NCBI GenBank assembly: GCA_051861205.1
Contig: JBHYDC010000021.1
Coordinates: 1-64,000 of the forward strand
Length of the DNA: 64,000 nucleotides
Direction of reading: 5' to 3'
Source of the DNA: JBHYDC01 sp051861205
Lineage (GTDB): Bacteria; Pseudomonadota; Alphaproteobacteria; Rhizobiales; Pleomorphomonadaceae
The notes under the pieces were generated by a model. It was not told the DNA's origin and searched no databases. It saw only the letters and a program-made list of their open reading frames with translations. Positions 40,966-50,749 of the stretch are shown here, piece after piece (position 1 is the first letter of the stretch; every line of letters starts with the position of its first letter). The position numbers and the translations under genes are program-made.

Positions 40966-43320
40966 ATGACCGTGGCGCCTTTTAGAAAAGGGACCGCCGG
41001 CGTGATCGCCGTTGCGGGTCTTTCCCTTTTGGCGCTGATATCCGGTTCAACCGGCACGTGGTCCCAAAGTCTGGGCGGGGTAGACTCCGTTCTGGGGCTG
41101 GCGAACACCCCGATGGCGCCCGCAACGCGCATGCTGGTTGAGGCCGATACCCTTATTTACGACCTCGACAACAACACTATCGCTGCGGTGGGCAGTGTTG
41201 TGATCTACTACGGCCCGTATACGCTGGTAGCGAACCGCGTTGACGTGGACCGCACGACAAAGCGCGTGCTCGCTTCGGGATCGGTGGAATTGACCGACGC
41301 GGAGGGCAACGTGCTCACCAGCGAGCAGGTTGACCTGACGGACGACCTTCGCAACGGCGTTGCCGAAGGTTTGGAAATCATCACTTCTCAGCGCACGGCC
41401 TTTACCGCGACGCGCGCTACGCGCATCAACGGCGATCAAACCGTCTTTCAAGATGGTGTGTACCTGCCCTGCGTGGACTGTAACGGCGAAGCCGGGCGCA
41501 AGCCAATCTGGAACATCAGGGCCAAGCGCATCATTCATCGCCAAGGCGAGAAAACGATCACATACGAGGATGCGACGTTCGAGTTTCTCGGCGTGCCGAT
41601 CGCATGGGTTCCGGTGTTAAGCCAGCCCGATCCCTCGGTTCGCCGGAAGTCGGGTTTTCTCGCGCCGAGCTATATCATCGGCGATAAGCTCGGGTTTGGT
41701 CTTTCGGCGCCGTATTTCTATGCGATAGCCCCGGACATGGACGTGACCATCGCGCCGGGCTACTTCACACGGCAGGGTCCGTTCCTGGATGTGGAATGGC
41801 GGCAGCGGATTGATAGCGGTTCCTACTCGCTCCGTGTTGCCGGCATCAATCAGAACGAGCCGGACGCCTTCGCCGGAACGTCTGGCGACAAGGACTTTCG
41901 CGGCTCGCTCGAGTCGGTCGGCCGGTTCAACATCAACGAACGTTGGAATTGGGGCTGGGATGTCGGCGTTGCGACCGACCGCTCCTTCTTCAACGACTAT
42001 GAGCGCCCGGGCGCCAATAACGATTCCACCACCAACCAAGTTTTCATCACCGGCGTGGATGGTCGCAATCGCTTCAACGGCGAAGCATTGAGTTTCTTCG
42101 TTCAGCAGGAAGATTCCAACGATCCGGGTGCGCGCTCGCAATTCGTCGACTTGCAGTCGAAACAGCCGATCGTTCATCCCGTCATCGACCACGAGGTCTA
42201 CGCTCCTGGTTCGGTTTGGGGCGGAGAGCTATCGTTCAAGAGCAACTTGACGAGCCTGTCCCGGCAACGGACCGACGTCTATGAATTCCCCGGCGGCAGC
42301 GATGAACGTCTGCGCGGCGCGAGCGGAACCTTCACCCGCGCCAGCATCGATTCGCTCTGGCGGCGGCGGATCGTCGACTCGATGGGGCAAGTGTTCACCC
42401 CCTTCGCCTATGTGCAGGGCGACGTGTATTTCTCAGCGCCCCGTGATGAGAGTGGTAGCGTGACACTGACCGAGGATGCCGTGGGGGCGCGAGCCATGCC
42501 CGCCGTCGGGCTGGAGTATAGCTTCCCGTTCCTGTTCTCATCCAAGATCGGGTCTCAGGTGATCGAGCCGATTGCCCAGTTGATCGTGCGACCGGATGAG
42601 ACCGAGACGGGCAGAATTCCCAATGAGGACGCTCAAAGCCTGGTGTTCGACGCATCATCCCTGTTCGAATACGACAAATTCTCTGGGTTCGACCGTGTGG
42701 AAGGCGGCACGCGCGTCAACCTCGGTTTCCGCTATTCCGCTCAGTTCGTGAATGGCATGTCTTTGGATGGCTCCGTGGGGCAGTCCATTCAACTGGCCGG
42801 TCAGAACTCCTATTCGATCGATACGCGCTACGATACCGGCGTGGATTCCGGCTTGGATGAAGACGTATCCGACTACGTGGCAACGCTCAGCTTGAACACG
42901 AATCGCGGTCTTCTTTTCAGCGGTTCCGCCCGCATCGACCAGGAAGATTTTTCGTCAAACCGGATTGAAGCTCAGGTGCTGGGTCTCTCCGGGCCACTGA
43001 CCGCCGCTTTGACCTATGCTTTCATTCGCGAGCAGCCGGACTTTGGCATCGAGGACGACCGCTCCGAAATCCAAGCTGCGGCCAGCCTCAGGCTGGATGA
43101 GAACTGGCGCCTGTTCGGTTCAACCCGCTTCGACATTGAGAACTCGGATCTTGTTCGCCAAGCGATGGGCTTTGCCTACGACGCCGAAGAGTTTTCGCTG
43201 TCTCTGTCCTATTCGGAAGATTATGCGACCAGCGACGAGGATGTCGACCGCACCGTTTATCTGCGGGTCGGCTTCCGCACGCTGGGCGACGTGGGGACGC
43301 AGCAGGGCTTGGGCGATTGA
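40966..43320 (+). CDS. lptD: LPS-assembly outer-membrane protein LptD
   Basis: A 784-residue beta-barrel that inserts LPS in the outer membrane with LptE. Order: signal sequence (GVIAVAGLSLLALISGSTGTWS), OstA/LptA-like domain (MLVEADTLIYDLDNNTIAAV, VVIYYGPYTLVANRVDVD), the Cys pair in LPCVDCNGEAG, and a barrel of many aromatic-ended strands from about residue 220. GGAGGA lies nine bases before an in-frame TTG at 40960 and fifteen before the ATG at 40966, so TTG is a possible start adding two residues. Confidence 0.93.
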   Translation: MTVAPFRKGTAGVIAVAGLSLLALISGSTGTWSQSLGGVDSVLGLANTPMAPATRMLVEADTLIYDLDNNTIAAVGSVVIYYGPYTLVANRVDVDRTTKRVLASGSVELTDAEGNVLTSEQVDLTDDLRNGVAEGLEIITSQRTAFTATRATRINGDQTVFQDGVYLPCVDCNGEAGRKPIWNIRAKRIIHRQGEKTITYEDATFEFLGVPIAWVPVLSQPDPSVRRKSGFLAPSYIIGDKLGFGLSAPYFYAIAPDMDVTIAPGYFTRQGPFLDVEWRQRIDSGSYSLRVAGINQNEPDAFAGTSGDKDFRGSLESVGRFNINERWNWGWDVGVATDRSFFNDYERPGANNDSTTNQVFITGVDGRNRFNGEALSFFVQQEDSNDPGARSQFVDLQSKQPIVHPVIDHEVYAPGSVWGGELSFKSNLTSLSRQRTDVYEFPGGSDERLRGASGTFTRASIDSLWRRRIVDSMGQVFTPFAYVQGDVYFSAPRDESGSVTLTEDAVGARAMPAVGLEYSFPFLFSSKIGSQVIEPIAQLIVRPDETETGRIPNEDAQSLVFDASSLFEYDKFSGFDRVEGGTRVNLGFRYSAQFVNGMSLDGSVGQSIQLAGQNSYSIDTRYDTGVDSGLDEDVSDYVATLSLNTNRGLLFSGSARIDQEDFSSNRIEAQVLGLSGPLTAALTYAFIREQPDFGIEDDRSEIQAAASLRLDENWRLFGSTRFDIENSDLVRQAMGFAYDAEEFSLSLSYSEDYATSDEDVDRTVYLRVGFRTLGDVGTQQGLGD

Positions 43321-43465
43321 CGGCTTGGTATGAAAAAAGCAGGCCGTACAAAAATGGCGAGCCTTTGCAACCAAGCCACGCTTTTGCCACTCCGCACCGC
43401 TCTAATGCTTGACATTCCAGCCGATAGGTCATGAGACTTCCGGCAAAATGGAGGGCGCTGTGGCC

Positions 43466-44464
43466 ATGACTCGCGCCGCCGACGATACGGGACCCGACAT
43501 GACGCCCAAGCAGTCCAGGACGCCCTTCGTAACCGCGAAGGGCATTGCAGCCATGGGGCTCGCGCTTGCGTTTTTGATCAGCGGAACAGCGGCCGATTGC
43601 GCTCTGGCACAATCGAGCGCGATCAAAATCATCGTGAATGATCAAGCCATCACCTCCATGGATATCTCCGGGCGGGCAAGGCTTTTGATGGCCGCGAACA
43701 AGCTTGGCGCTAGTGAAGCCCAAAAGGCGGCGCAGGAAGAACTGATCGACGATACATTGCGCCTGAGTGAAGCAAAGCGGCGCGGGATTGTGATCAGCGA
43801 CAGCGCGCTTGACGGCGCCATCGCGGAGATCGCGGCACGGTCCAAGCTATCGCCGGCACAGTTTGCGCAAGCGCTTGGGCAGGCCGGCGTTCCGATCCGC
43901 ACCCTTCGGGAACGGATCCGCGTTCAGATGGCTTGGGGCCGCGTCGTACGGTCCAAGGTGCAGCAGAATTCGCTGAATGAGCAAAATGATCTGATCGCAC
44001 AGATGCGCCGCCAGGAGAAATCCGCCGGCGACGTGACGGCGGAAGATTATGTGCTTCAGCGGGTTGTCTTCACACTGCCGGCGAAGGCCTCGGCCGCCGA
44101 GTCCGCACGCCGCATGAAAGAGGCCGAGGCACTGCGCAACCGTTTCAAAGGCTGCGATCAGGGTATTGAACTCGCGCGCAAGTTGAAGGAAGTCGCCATC
44201 CTCAATGTCGGCCGTAAGCTGGCGAGCGAGATGCCGCCGGCATTTCGCGAGCAGGTGAAGGACATTGAGGAAGGCTCGCTCACCAAGCCTGAGAAAACAG
44301 ACCTCGGCATCGAAATGTACGCGATCTGCGACAAGATCCCGGTTTCCGGCGAAAGCGCCGTGGCGGCGAATATGGATGCGGAGGCGTTGAGCGCGCAGGG
44401 CAAGGAAGCCTCCGACAGCCTGACGCGCGAGCTGCGGCAGAGGGCGAATATCGTCATCCGCTGA
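43466..44464 (+). CDS. SurA-like periplasmic chaperone
   Basis: A 332-residue exported protein of the SurA N-terminal family, which escorts outer-membrane proteins. Signal peptide core GIAAMGLALAFLISG, then the chaperone domain (IKIIVNDQAITSMDISGRAR, AAQEELIDDTLRLSEAKRRG, AQFAQALGQAGVPIRTLRER). The region after residue 195 is parvulin-like at best (DYVLQRVVFTLPAKASA, EEGSLTKPEKTDLGIEMYAI) and looks degenerate. GGAGGG precedes the ATG at 43466; ATG at 43499 is an alternative. It is next to lptD, as surA usually is, and overlaps pdxA by one base. Confidence 0.85.
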   Translation: MTRAADDTGPDMTPKQSRTPFVTAKGIAAMGLALAFLISGTAADCALAQSSAIKIIVNDQAITSMDISGRARLLMAANKLGASEAQKAAQEELIDDTLRLSEAKRRGIVISDSALDGAIAEIAARSKLSPAQFAQALGQAGVPIRTLRERIRVQMAWGRVVRSKVQQNSLNEQNDLIAQMRRQEKSAGDVTAEDYVLQRVVFTLPAKASAAESARRMKEAEALRNRFKGCDQGIELARKLKEVAILNVGRKLASEMPPAFREQVKDIEEGSLTKPEKTDLGIEMYAICDKIPVSGESAVAANMDAEALSAQGKEASDSLTRELRQRANIVIR

Positions 44465-45489
44465 TGTCCACGACCACCTCCCTCGGCGCCGCCAAGCCGC
44501 TCGCCGTTTCCGTCGGCGAGCCGGCGGGGATCGGTGCGGAAATCATAGCGCAGGCCTTTGAGCGGCGGCATGACGCCGGGCTTTCGCCCTTCTACGTCGT
44601 GGCTGACCCTGATTTCATGGTCTCGCGGCTCGCCCGTGCCCAGATGCGCGTGCCCGTGACGGAGGTTACGCCGGAGGAAGCCGCTTCGGCGTTTCGCACG
44701 GAACTGCCGATCGTCCGGATCGATCGCCGCATGTCGGATGCGCCGGGCAAGCCATCCAAGGACGATGCGGCGGCTGTGGTCGGCTCGATCGAAATGGCGG
44801 TTTCGCACATTCGAGAGGGGTTGGCGGCGGGCATCGTGACCGCGCCCATTCAGAAGGCGACGCTTTACGCCGCAGGCTTCACCTATCCCGGCCACACGGA
44901 GTTTCTGGGTGCGCTCGCCGCCAAATGGTGGCCGGGCGAACCGGCGGAACCGGTGATGATGCTGTCGGGACCGGACCTCTCGACCGTGCCGGTGACCGTG
45001 CATATCCCCCTTGCCGATGTGCCCGGCGCGGTCACGCGGGAGCGGATCGTTCAGGTCGCGCGCATCGTGGCGCGGGATCTGGCAACGCGCTTCCAGAACC
45101 ACAATCCGCGCATCGCCATCGCCGGTCTTAACCCCCATGCCGGCGAAGACGGGACGATGGGGCTGGAAGACCGCGACATCATTGCACCCGCCATCGCGGA
45201 TCTGAGGGCGGCGGGCCTGAACGTCACCGGGCCGCACCCGTCTGATACGCTATTCCATGCGCGCGCCCGCGCGGGATACGACGTTGTATTGGCGATGTAT
45301 CACGATCAGGCGCTGATCCCGGTCAAGACCATCGCTTTCGATGAAACGGTGAACGTGACCCTGGGGCTGCCCTTCGTGCGCACTTCGCCCGACCACGGAA
45401 CCGCGCTCGACATAGCAGGGCTTGGAACCGCACGGCCGGATAGCTTGATCGCGGCGCTTCGGCTGGCCGCCCGTATGGCCAGGGCATGA
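44464..45489 (+). CDS. pdxA: 4-hydroxythreonine-4-phosphate dehydrogenase
   Basis: A 341-residue enzyme of pyridoxal phosphate synthesis. The start LAVSVGEPAGIGAEIIAQAF is characteristic; metal-binding histidines are in FTYPGHTEFLGALA, AGLNPHAGEDGTMG and AMYHDQALIPVK; the substrate segment LGLPFVRTSPDHGTALDIAG follows. It shares one base with the surA-like stop (TGATG) and four with the rsmA start. Normal length. Confidence 0.97.
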   Translation: MSTTTSLGAAKPLAVSVGEPAGIGAEIIAQAFERRHDAGLSPFYVVADPDFMVSRLARAQMRVPVTEVTPEEAASAFRTELPIVRIDRRMSDAPGKPSKDDAAAVVGSIEMAVSHIREGLAAGIVTAPIQKATLYAAGFTYPGHTEFLGALAAKWWPGEPAEPVMMLSGPDLSTVPVTVHIPLADVPGAVTRERIVQVARIVARDLATRFQNHNPRIAIAGLNPHAGEDGTMGLEDRDIIAPAIADLRAAGLNVTGPHPSDTLFHARARAGYDVVLAMYHDQALIPVKTIAFDETVNVTLGLPFVRTSPDHGTALDIAGLGTARPDSLIAALRLAARMARA

Positions 45490-46343
45490 CCCAGATCGAC
45501 GACTTGCCGCCGCTGCGCGATGTGATCGAGCGGCACGGGCTTCAGGCGATGAAAAGCCTCGGCCAGAATTTCCTGCTCGATCTCAACCTGACCTCCCGCA
45601 TTGCCCGGTCTGCCGGGCGGCTGGAGGGGCACACGGTCGTGGAGATCGGGCCTGGGCCCGGCGGGCTCACGCGCGCGCTTCTGGCGAACGGCGCGGCCAA
45701 GGTGATCGCAGTGGAGCGCGACCGGCGGGCGATCGCGGCGCTTGCCGAGATCGAGGCGCATTATCCCGGCCGCCTCACCGTGATCGAAGGCGATGCGCTG
45801 GCGATCGACACGGCCGCGCTTGGCGAGACGCCGATGCGGATCGTGGCGAACCTGCCCTACAATATCGCGACGGCGCTTTTGATCAGCTGGATCACGGTTG
45901 ATCCCTGGCCGCCGCTCTGGTCGTCCATGGCCCTGATGTTTCAGAAGGAAGTGGCCGAGCGCATTACCGCGAAAGCCGGCGATGATGCCTATGGGCGCCT
46001 AAGCGTGCTGTGCGGCTGGCGCACCCACGCGACCGAGATGTTCGACATTTCGCCCAAGGCCTTCGTGCCGCCGCCGAAGGTTACGTCCACCGTGGTGCAT
46101 TTCGAACCTTTGGCGAACCCGGCGCCATGCCGGCTCGCATCGCTGGAGGCGGTCACCGCGGCGGCCTTCGGTCAGCGGCGCAAGATGCTGCGGCAGAGCC
46201 TGAAGGCGCTTGGCACCGACCCGCTCGCGCTGTGCCAAGCGGCCGGCGTGGATCCGACGGCCCGCGCCGAGACGATCGATGTAGGTGGGTTCGTCGCGCT
46301 TGCCAACGCATGGGACGCGGCACGGCCTGCGCCGGCGGCCTGA
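45486..46343 (+). CDS. rsmA: 16S rRNA dimethyladenosine transferase (KsgA)
   Basis: A 285-residue enzyme that dimethylates two adenosines near the 3' end of 16S rRNA. LKSLGQNFLLDLNLTSRIAR-type N-terminus (here MKSLGQNFLLDLNL), SAM motif VVEIGPGPGGLTRAL, catalytic NLPYNIATALLISW, and the C-terminal helical domain (RRKMLRQSLKALG). Overlaps pdxA by four bases, an order widely conserved. It converges with gmk, seven bases apart. Confidence 0.97.
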   Translation: MTQIDDLPPLRDVIERHGLQAMKSLGQNFLLDLNLTSRIARSAGRLEGHTVVEIGPGPGGLTRALLANGAAKVIAVERDRRAIAALAEIEAHYPGRLTVIEGDALAIDTAALGETPMRIVANLPYNIATALLISWITVDPWPPLWSSMALMFQKEVAERITAKAGDDAYGRLSVLCGWRTHATEMFDISPKAFVPPPKVTSTVVHFEPLANPAPCRLASLEAVTAAAFGQRRKMLRQSLKALGTDPLALCQAAGVDPTARAETIDVGGFVALANAWDAARPAPAA

Positions 46344-46350
46344 CGAAAGC

Positions 46351-47004
46351 TCAGTCCAGCAAAGTTTTCACGAAGGCCTGCACGCCGTCCGCGATCCGCT
46401 CGCGCTTCTTGCGTTCGGCCCTGAGGATAGCCTGCATGTCGGCGAAGGCGCCCTGGAGGTCGTCGTTGATGACGATGTAGTCGAAGTTCGGCCATTGCTG
46501 GATTTCGGTGCGGGCGTTGTGCAGCCGCTTCTCGATCACATCGGCCGCATCTTCGGCGCGGCGCGTCAGGCGTGACTTCAACTCGCCCATCGTGGGCGGC
46601 AGAATGAAGATGGATACGACGTCGGCGTCCATTTTTTCGCGAAGCTGCGCGGCGCCCTGCCAATCGATGTCGAAGAGCACGTCCTTGCCCTCCCCCAGCG
46701 CCTTTTCAACAGGCGCGCGCGGGGTCGCGTATAGATTGCCGTGAACTTCGGCCCACTCCAAAAGCTCGCCGCCGTCGCGCATGGCGATGAAATGGGACTG
46801 CGAGATGAAATGATAATGGACGCCATCCACCTCGCTCGGCCGCCGTCCACGGGTGGTGACGGAGATCGAAAGCGCGATGTCGCGGTCGGTATCCAAGAGC
46901 AACCGGGACAATGTGCCCTTGCCCGCGCCCGACGGCGAGGAAATCACGAGCATCACCCCGCGACGTTGCAGTTTCACGCGTTCCACATCGGAGGGGGCAG
47001 TCAT
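46351..47004 (-). CDS. gmk: Guanylate kinase
   Basis: A 217-residue kinase making GDP from GMP. P-loop SSPSGAGKGTLSRLL, GMP-binding VTTRGRRPSEVDGVHYHFIS, and the lid RRAEDAADVIEKRL are all present. The start at 47004 (MTAPSDVERVKLQRRGVMLV) gives the usual length. Longer in-frame starts (47106, 47130) would add an atypical N-terminus. It uses the GMP produced by guaAB elsewhere in the window. In relatives yicC lies directly upstream; here a glycosyltransferase gene separates them. Confidence 0.95.
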   Translation of the reverse strand: MTAPSDVERVKLQRRGVMLVISSPSGAGKGTLSRLLLDTDRDIALSISVTTRGRRPSEVDGVHYHFISQSHFIAMRDGGELLEWAEVHGNLYATPRAPVEKALGEGKDVLFDIDWQGAAQLREKMDADVVSIFILPPTMGELKSRLTRRAEDAADVIEKRLHNARTEIQQWPNFDYIVINDDLQGAFADMQAILRAERKKRERIADGVQAFVKTLLD

Positions 47005-47123
47005 ATCAGGTTCACCGGGCGTCAGCAGGCCGCACGACGGAGCGCCCTCCGTTTGCGGCGGCACGATGCCGAGCAAGGGGCCTGAAATCAAGCCCTTCCG
47101 ATTCATTCGGGATGCTCGATTGA

Positions 47124-47152
47124 AATACATAAATATATTTTTTTACTTGCAA
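47124..47152 (-). promoter_or_regulatory. Candidate promoter upstream of gmk
   Basis: On the minus strand TTGCAA and TGTATT stand 17 bases apart within an A/T-rich stretch, each matching the sigma-70 consensus at four of six positions. It would give a leader of roughly 110 bases before gmk. The same stretch also serves the divergent glycosyltransferase gene. Confidence 0.4.
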
Positions 47153-47207
47153 TTGTGATCATTCCAACAAGAAAAGTGACCACGGCAACCCGGGTCCAGA
47201 TTCAACC

Positions 47208-48725
47208 ATGAAGGCACTCAAAGGCGAGAGCGCGGCATCGGCCGGCCTTGTCCGGGGGTGGAGCCATGTCCGCGAGGGTTTGTTGGATTGGGCATCCCAG
47301 CCGCCGGTGCGCGCGGTTTTGGCGAGCCCATGGCCGGCGCTCGTCTTGTATGTGGCCTTCATCACCGGCATCGGCCCCTGGTGGAGCGTTCCCGAGCTTT
47401 GGGTGGACGAAGGCTTCAATCTGCAAAAGGCCGCGCTGGTGGCCGAAGGCTTTTTGCCCTACCGCGAGATCTGGAGCGATCAGCCGCCGGTTCTCACCTA
47501 TGCGCTGGCCGCTTTCGAATTCGCCGGCGTTGGCAGCGTCGCTCTCGCACGCGCCTTCATTCTGGGCTTGGCGTGCCTGCTGTTGGCCGCACTGTTCAGA
47601 CTGACCCAGCACACCTTCGGGCTTTTGGCGGCGTGGCTGGCGGTCTTGCTGCTAGCGGGAAGTCCGTCGTTTCAGCTTTTGTCGGTCACCGTCCTGATCG
47701 GACTACCCGCGATCGCGCTTGCCACATTCGCACTTGAACGGTGCGTTTGCTCGCGGGGCGCCGGATGGCTGGCGGTGTCCGGCGTTTTGTTCGGGCTTGC
47801 GGTTCAGACAAAGTTCTTCGTCGCGCCCTGGGCCATCGCCTTCATGGCCGCGATCCTCGTGCCCGGATTGCGCGACAAGGGCACTGCGCGGGGGCGGGTC
47901 GTCAATCTCGCGATCTGGTGTGGCGCTTCAGCGGCGACGTTTCTGCTCGTCATGACGCTGAGCGGGGAGGCGCTGATCGCCCAACTGGTATCGCCGCACC
48001 TGGAACCGGTGACGCGGGCGTTTCAGCTTTTCCAGTCGCTGCTCCGGCTATACGGCATGGTGAATGCCGATCAGGTGTTCTTCGCCGGCGTTGCCGGTGG
48101 CGCCGTGCTTGCGTGGCAGCAACAGCGGCAGGCGATCATACCGATCCTGATTTCCGCGGTTCCCCTGGTCTTGCTCGCCAACCACGCACCGATCGCGATG
48201 CATCACGGGCTGCTTTCCTATGTCGGATTGGCGTGGCTCGGCGGAGCGGGCGTCGCTTGGCTGTTCAAGTGGGCGAGCGGCCCGCGCGCGAACGTTCACG
48301 TCGCGGCTTTGCCGGTCATCCTTTGTGTGGCGGTCGGGGCGCTGATCGCGCCGAAGTGGCATCGGACGTTCAAGAAGCTTCATGAAGAACAGGCGGACTT
48401 CGTGGCGATGGCTGAGGCCTTTCGCGCGCATTACCAGCGCGGCGACTGGGTTGTGACCGACCGGCCGCTCGTCGCCTACCGCGTCGGCGCGCTGAACCCG
48501 CCGAGCCTTGCGGTCTTTTCCACCAAGCGCATCCAGACCGGCAACCTACCTCCGCGCGTGCTGATCGCGGAAATCGAGCGGTGGAAACCGACGACCGTGA
48601 TGCTGAACCGCTTCAAGGTGGAGCCCACGGTACAGGCGTATCTGCGCAGGCATTACGTCGAGATTCCCGATCCCCGCTGGCGCCACTTCGTGCGGCCGGA
48701 CCGGATCGCGGATCGATCCGGCTGA
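47208..48725 (+). CDS. GT39/PMT-like integral membrane glycosyltransferase
   Basis: A 505-residue protein with about ten membrane helices and a C-terminal soluble part. The first loop has VDEGFNLQKAALVAEGFLPYREIWSDQPP, the acidic D-E and S-D-QPP motif of the ArnT/PMT superfamily, which transfers sugars from polyprenyl-phosphate donors. Two later helices and the stretch IMHHGLLSY-like IAMHHGLLSYVGLAWLGGAG are compatible. The acceptor is unknown; LPS or a surface glycan are plausible given the Lpt genes nearby, by inference. It lies between gmk and yicC, which are neighbours in relatives. Confidence 0.75.
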   Translation: MKALKGESAASAGLVRGWSHVREGLLDWASQPPVRAVLASPWPALVLYVAFITGIGPWWSVPELWVDEGFNLQKAALVAEGFLPYREIWSDQPPVLTYALAAFEFAGVGSVALARAFILGLACLLLAALFRLTQHTFGLLAAWLAVLLLAGSPSFQLLSVTVLIGLPAIALATFALERCVCSRGAGWLAVSGVLFGLAVQTKFFVAPWAIAFMAAILVPGLRDKGTARGRVVNLAIWCGASAATFLLVMTLSGEALIAQLVSPHLEPVTRAFQLFQSLLRLYGMVNADQVFFAGVAGGAVLAWQQQRQAIIPILISAVPLVLLANHAPIAMHHGLLSYVGLAWLGGAGVAWLFKWASGPRANVHVAALPVILCVAVGALIAPKWHRTFKKLHEEQADFVAMAEAFRAHYQRGDWVVTDRPLVAYRVGALNPPSLAVFSTKRIQTGNLPPRVLIAEIERWKPTTVMLNRFKVEPTVQAYLRRHYVEIPDPRWRHFVRPDRIADRSG

Positions 48726-48749
48726 GGGGTCCGCACAGAGCCGGGCGGG

Positions 48750-49634
48750 TCATTCCACGTTCTGCACCTGCTCCTTGAACTGATCCACGATAGCTTTCAG
48801 TTCCAGACCGAGGCGGGTCAGAGCGGTGTCGTTGGACTTTGAGCAGAGCGTGTTGGCCTCGCGGTTGAACTCCTGGGCCAGAAAATCCAAACGGCGGCCG
48901 ACGGCATTGCTGGCCGCCATCAATTCACGGGCCTGCGCAATGTGCGCCTTCAACCGGTCAAGCTCCTCGCGGATATCGGCTTTGGTGGCGAGAAGCACGG
49001 CTTCCTGGTGAAGGCGGGCGGGGTCTAGGTCGTCGCGGGCGGTGAGAGCCTCGATCTGCTCCATCAGCTTGGCTTGGATCGCGGCGGGCGTGCGGGCAGG
49101 CAGGGCTTCGGCAGCCAGAACCAGGCGCTCGATGTCATCGACTTGGCGGTTCAAAATGGCGGCCAGAGCGGCCCCTTCGGTCCGCCGTGCGGACACGAAG
49201 TCCTTCAGCGTCGCGTCGAACGCCGCAAGAAGCGCTGCTTCGATGGGCAAGCGGGCCTCGGCGTCGAGGTCTCCCTCCACGGTTTCCACGACGCCGCGCA
49301 CGGCCAACAGGCCATCAAGTGAGGCATCGCGGAGGCCGGGCGTGCCGGAGTAGCGCCGGGCGGTCTCGATCAGGGCATCGAGAAGCCCGGTGTTGATGCG
49401 GAAACTCTCGCCCGCGCCCTCCCGCGTCAACTGAAGCGATGCGGTGACGTTACCGCGCGAAAGCGCTTCGGCGGCCTTGGTGCGGGCCTTCACGTCAACG
49501 CCGTCCCACCCCGGCGGCGTGCGGAAGCGCAGATCCAGCCCGCGCCCGTTGACCGACCGGATTTCCCAGGCGTACCGGTAGCCATCGGTCGAACCGTCGC
49601 GGCGGGCGAAACCGGTCATGCTGGTGAGGGGCAT
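48750..49634 (-). CDS. yicC: YicC-family endoribonuclease
   Basis: A 294-residue YicC protein. N-terminal PLTSMTGFARRDGSTDGYRY AWEIRSVNGRGLDL and C-terminal LDFLAQEFNREANTLCSKSN, then TRLGLELKAIVDQFKEQVQN are both family signatures. E. coli YicC promotes RNA decay as an endoribonuclease. GGAAG lies nine bases before the ATG at 49634. The gene would normally follow mltG; here the pyrB-to-rnr block lies between. Confidence 0.95.
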   Translation of the reverse strand: MPLTSMTGFARRDGSTDGYRYAWEIRSVNGRGLDLRFRTPPGWDGVDVKARTKAAEALSRGNVTASLQLTREGAGESFRINTGLLDALIETARRYSGTPGLRDASLDGLLAVRGVVETVEGDLDAEARLPIEAALLAAFDATLKDFVSARRTEGAALAAILNRQVDDIERLVLAAEALPARTPAAIQAKLMEQIEALTARDDLDPARLHQEAVLLATKADIREELDRLKAHIAQARELMAASNAVGRRLDFLAQEFNREANTLCSKSNDTALTRLGLELKAIVDQFKEQVQNVE

Positions 49635-49783
49635 CGGGCGTGTCTTCCCATTGTTTGCAGCGGATGGCGCGCTTTTCCCATGCACCGAGGCTGGCGGCAA
49701 GCCGGTCGAAAAGCGGGGGAGATCGGGCGGGCGGCGTTTGGAAAGCTTGCCCTTCGCGCCGTTCGAGCCTATCAGGCAAGCTC

Positions 49784-50749
49784 ATGACCACGAGCGCTTC
49801 GCCCTACGGTTTCAACCGTCCCCATCTCCTTGGGATCGAGGGGCTGTCCAAGCCCGAAATCATTGACCTTCTCGACCGGGCAGAGGCCAATGTGGACCTT
49901 GGCCGCCAGTCGAACAAGAAGCGGGATTCGCTGCGGGGACGCACGCAGATCAATCTCTTCTTCGAAGCCTCCACGCGCACGCAGTCTTCCTTCGAGTTGG
50001 CCGGCAAGCGGCTCGGCGCGGATGTGATGAACATGTCCGTCGCCGCATCGTCGGTGAAAAAGGGCGAGACGCTGGTCGATACGGCCATGACGCTGAACGC
50101 CATGAACCCGGATGTGATCGTGGTGCGCCATCATGCGTCGGGCGCGGTGGCGCTGCTTGCGCAGAAGGTGGATTGCTCGGTCGTCAACGCGGGCGACGGA
50201 TCGCACGAGCACCCCACGCAGGCGCTTTTGGATGCGCTGACCATCCGCCGCCACAAGGGCCGGATCGAACGGCTGACGATCGCGATCTGCGGCGACATCC
50301 TGCATTCGCGCGTGGCCCGCTCCAACATTCTGGCGCTGACGGCGCTGGATGCGCGGGTGCGCCTCGTCGGCCCGTCCACGCTGATCCCTGGCGCGTTCCG
50401 CGACATGGGGCTGGAAGTGACGACGTCCATGAAGGAAGGGCTGAAGGATGCCGACATCGTCATGATGCTGCGCCTCCAGCGCGAGCGGATGCAGGGATCG
50501 TTCGTGCCTTCGGTGCGCGAGTATTTCCGCTATTGGGGGCTCGACCAGGAAAAGCTGGCCTATGCCAAGCCCGACGCGCTGGTGATGCATCCCGGACCGA
50601 TGAATCGCGGTGTCGAGATCGATGCGGCCGTGGCCGACGGGCCGCAAAGCCTGATCCGCGAGCAGGTGGAGATGGGCGTGGCGGTGCGCATGGCGGTGCT
50701 GGACGCGGTCGTATCCGTCCACGGTAACGGCTCCGGAGGACGGCCATGA
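49784..50749 (+). CDS. pyrB: Aspartate carbamoyltransferase catalytic subunit
   Basis: A 321-residue enzyme making carbamoyl-aspartate, the first committed step of pyrimidine synthesis. Carbamoyl-phosphate loop FFEASTRTQSSFELAGKRLG, catalytic VRHHASGAVALLAQ and DGSHEHPTQALLDALT, aspartate-binding MLRLQRERM. There is no PyrI. Its stop overlaps the pyrX start as ATGA, consistent with a PyrB-PyrX complex. AGG eight bases upstream supports 49784. Confidence 0.97.
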   Translation: MTTSASPYGFNRPHLLGIEGLSKPEIIDLLDRAEANVDLGRQSNKKRDSLRGRTQINLFFEASTRTQSSFELAGKRLGADVMNMSVAASSVKKGETLVDTAMTLNAMNPDVIVVRHHASGAVALLAQKVDCSVVNAGDGSHEHPTQALLDALTIRRHKGRIERLTIAICGDILHSRVARSNILALTALDARVRLVGPSTLIPGAFRDMGLEVTTSMKEGLKDADIVMMLRLQRERMQGSFVPSVREYFRYWGLDQEKLAYAKPDALVMHPGPMNRGVEIDAAVADGPQSLIREQVEMGVAVRMAVLDAVVSVHGNGSGGRP

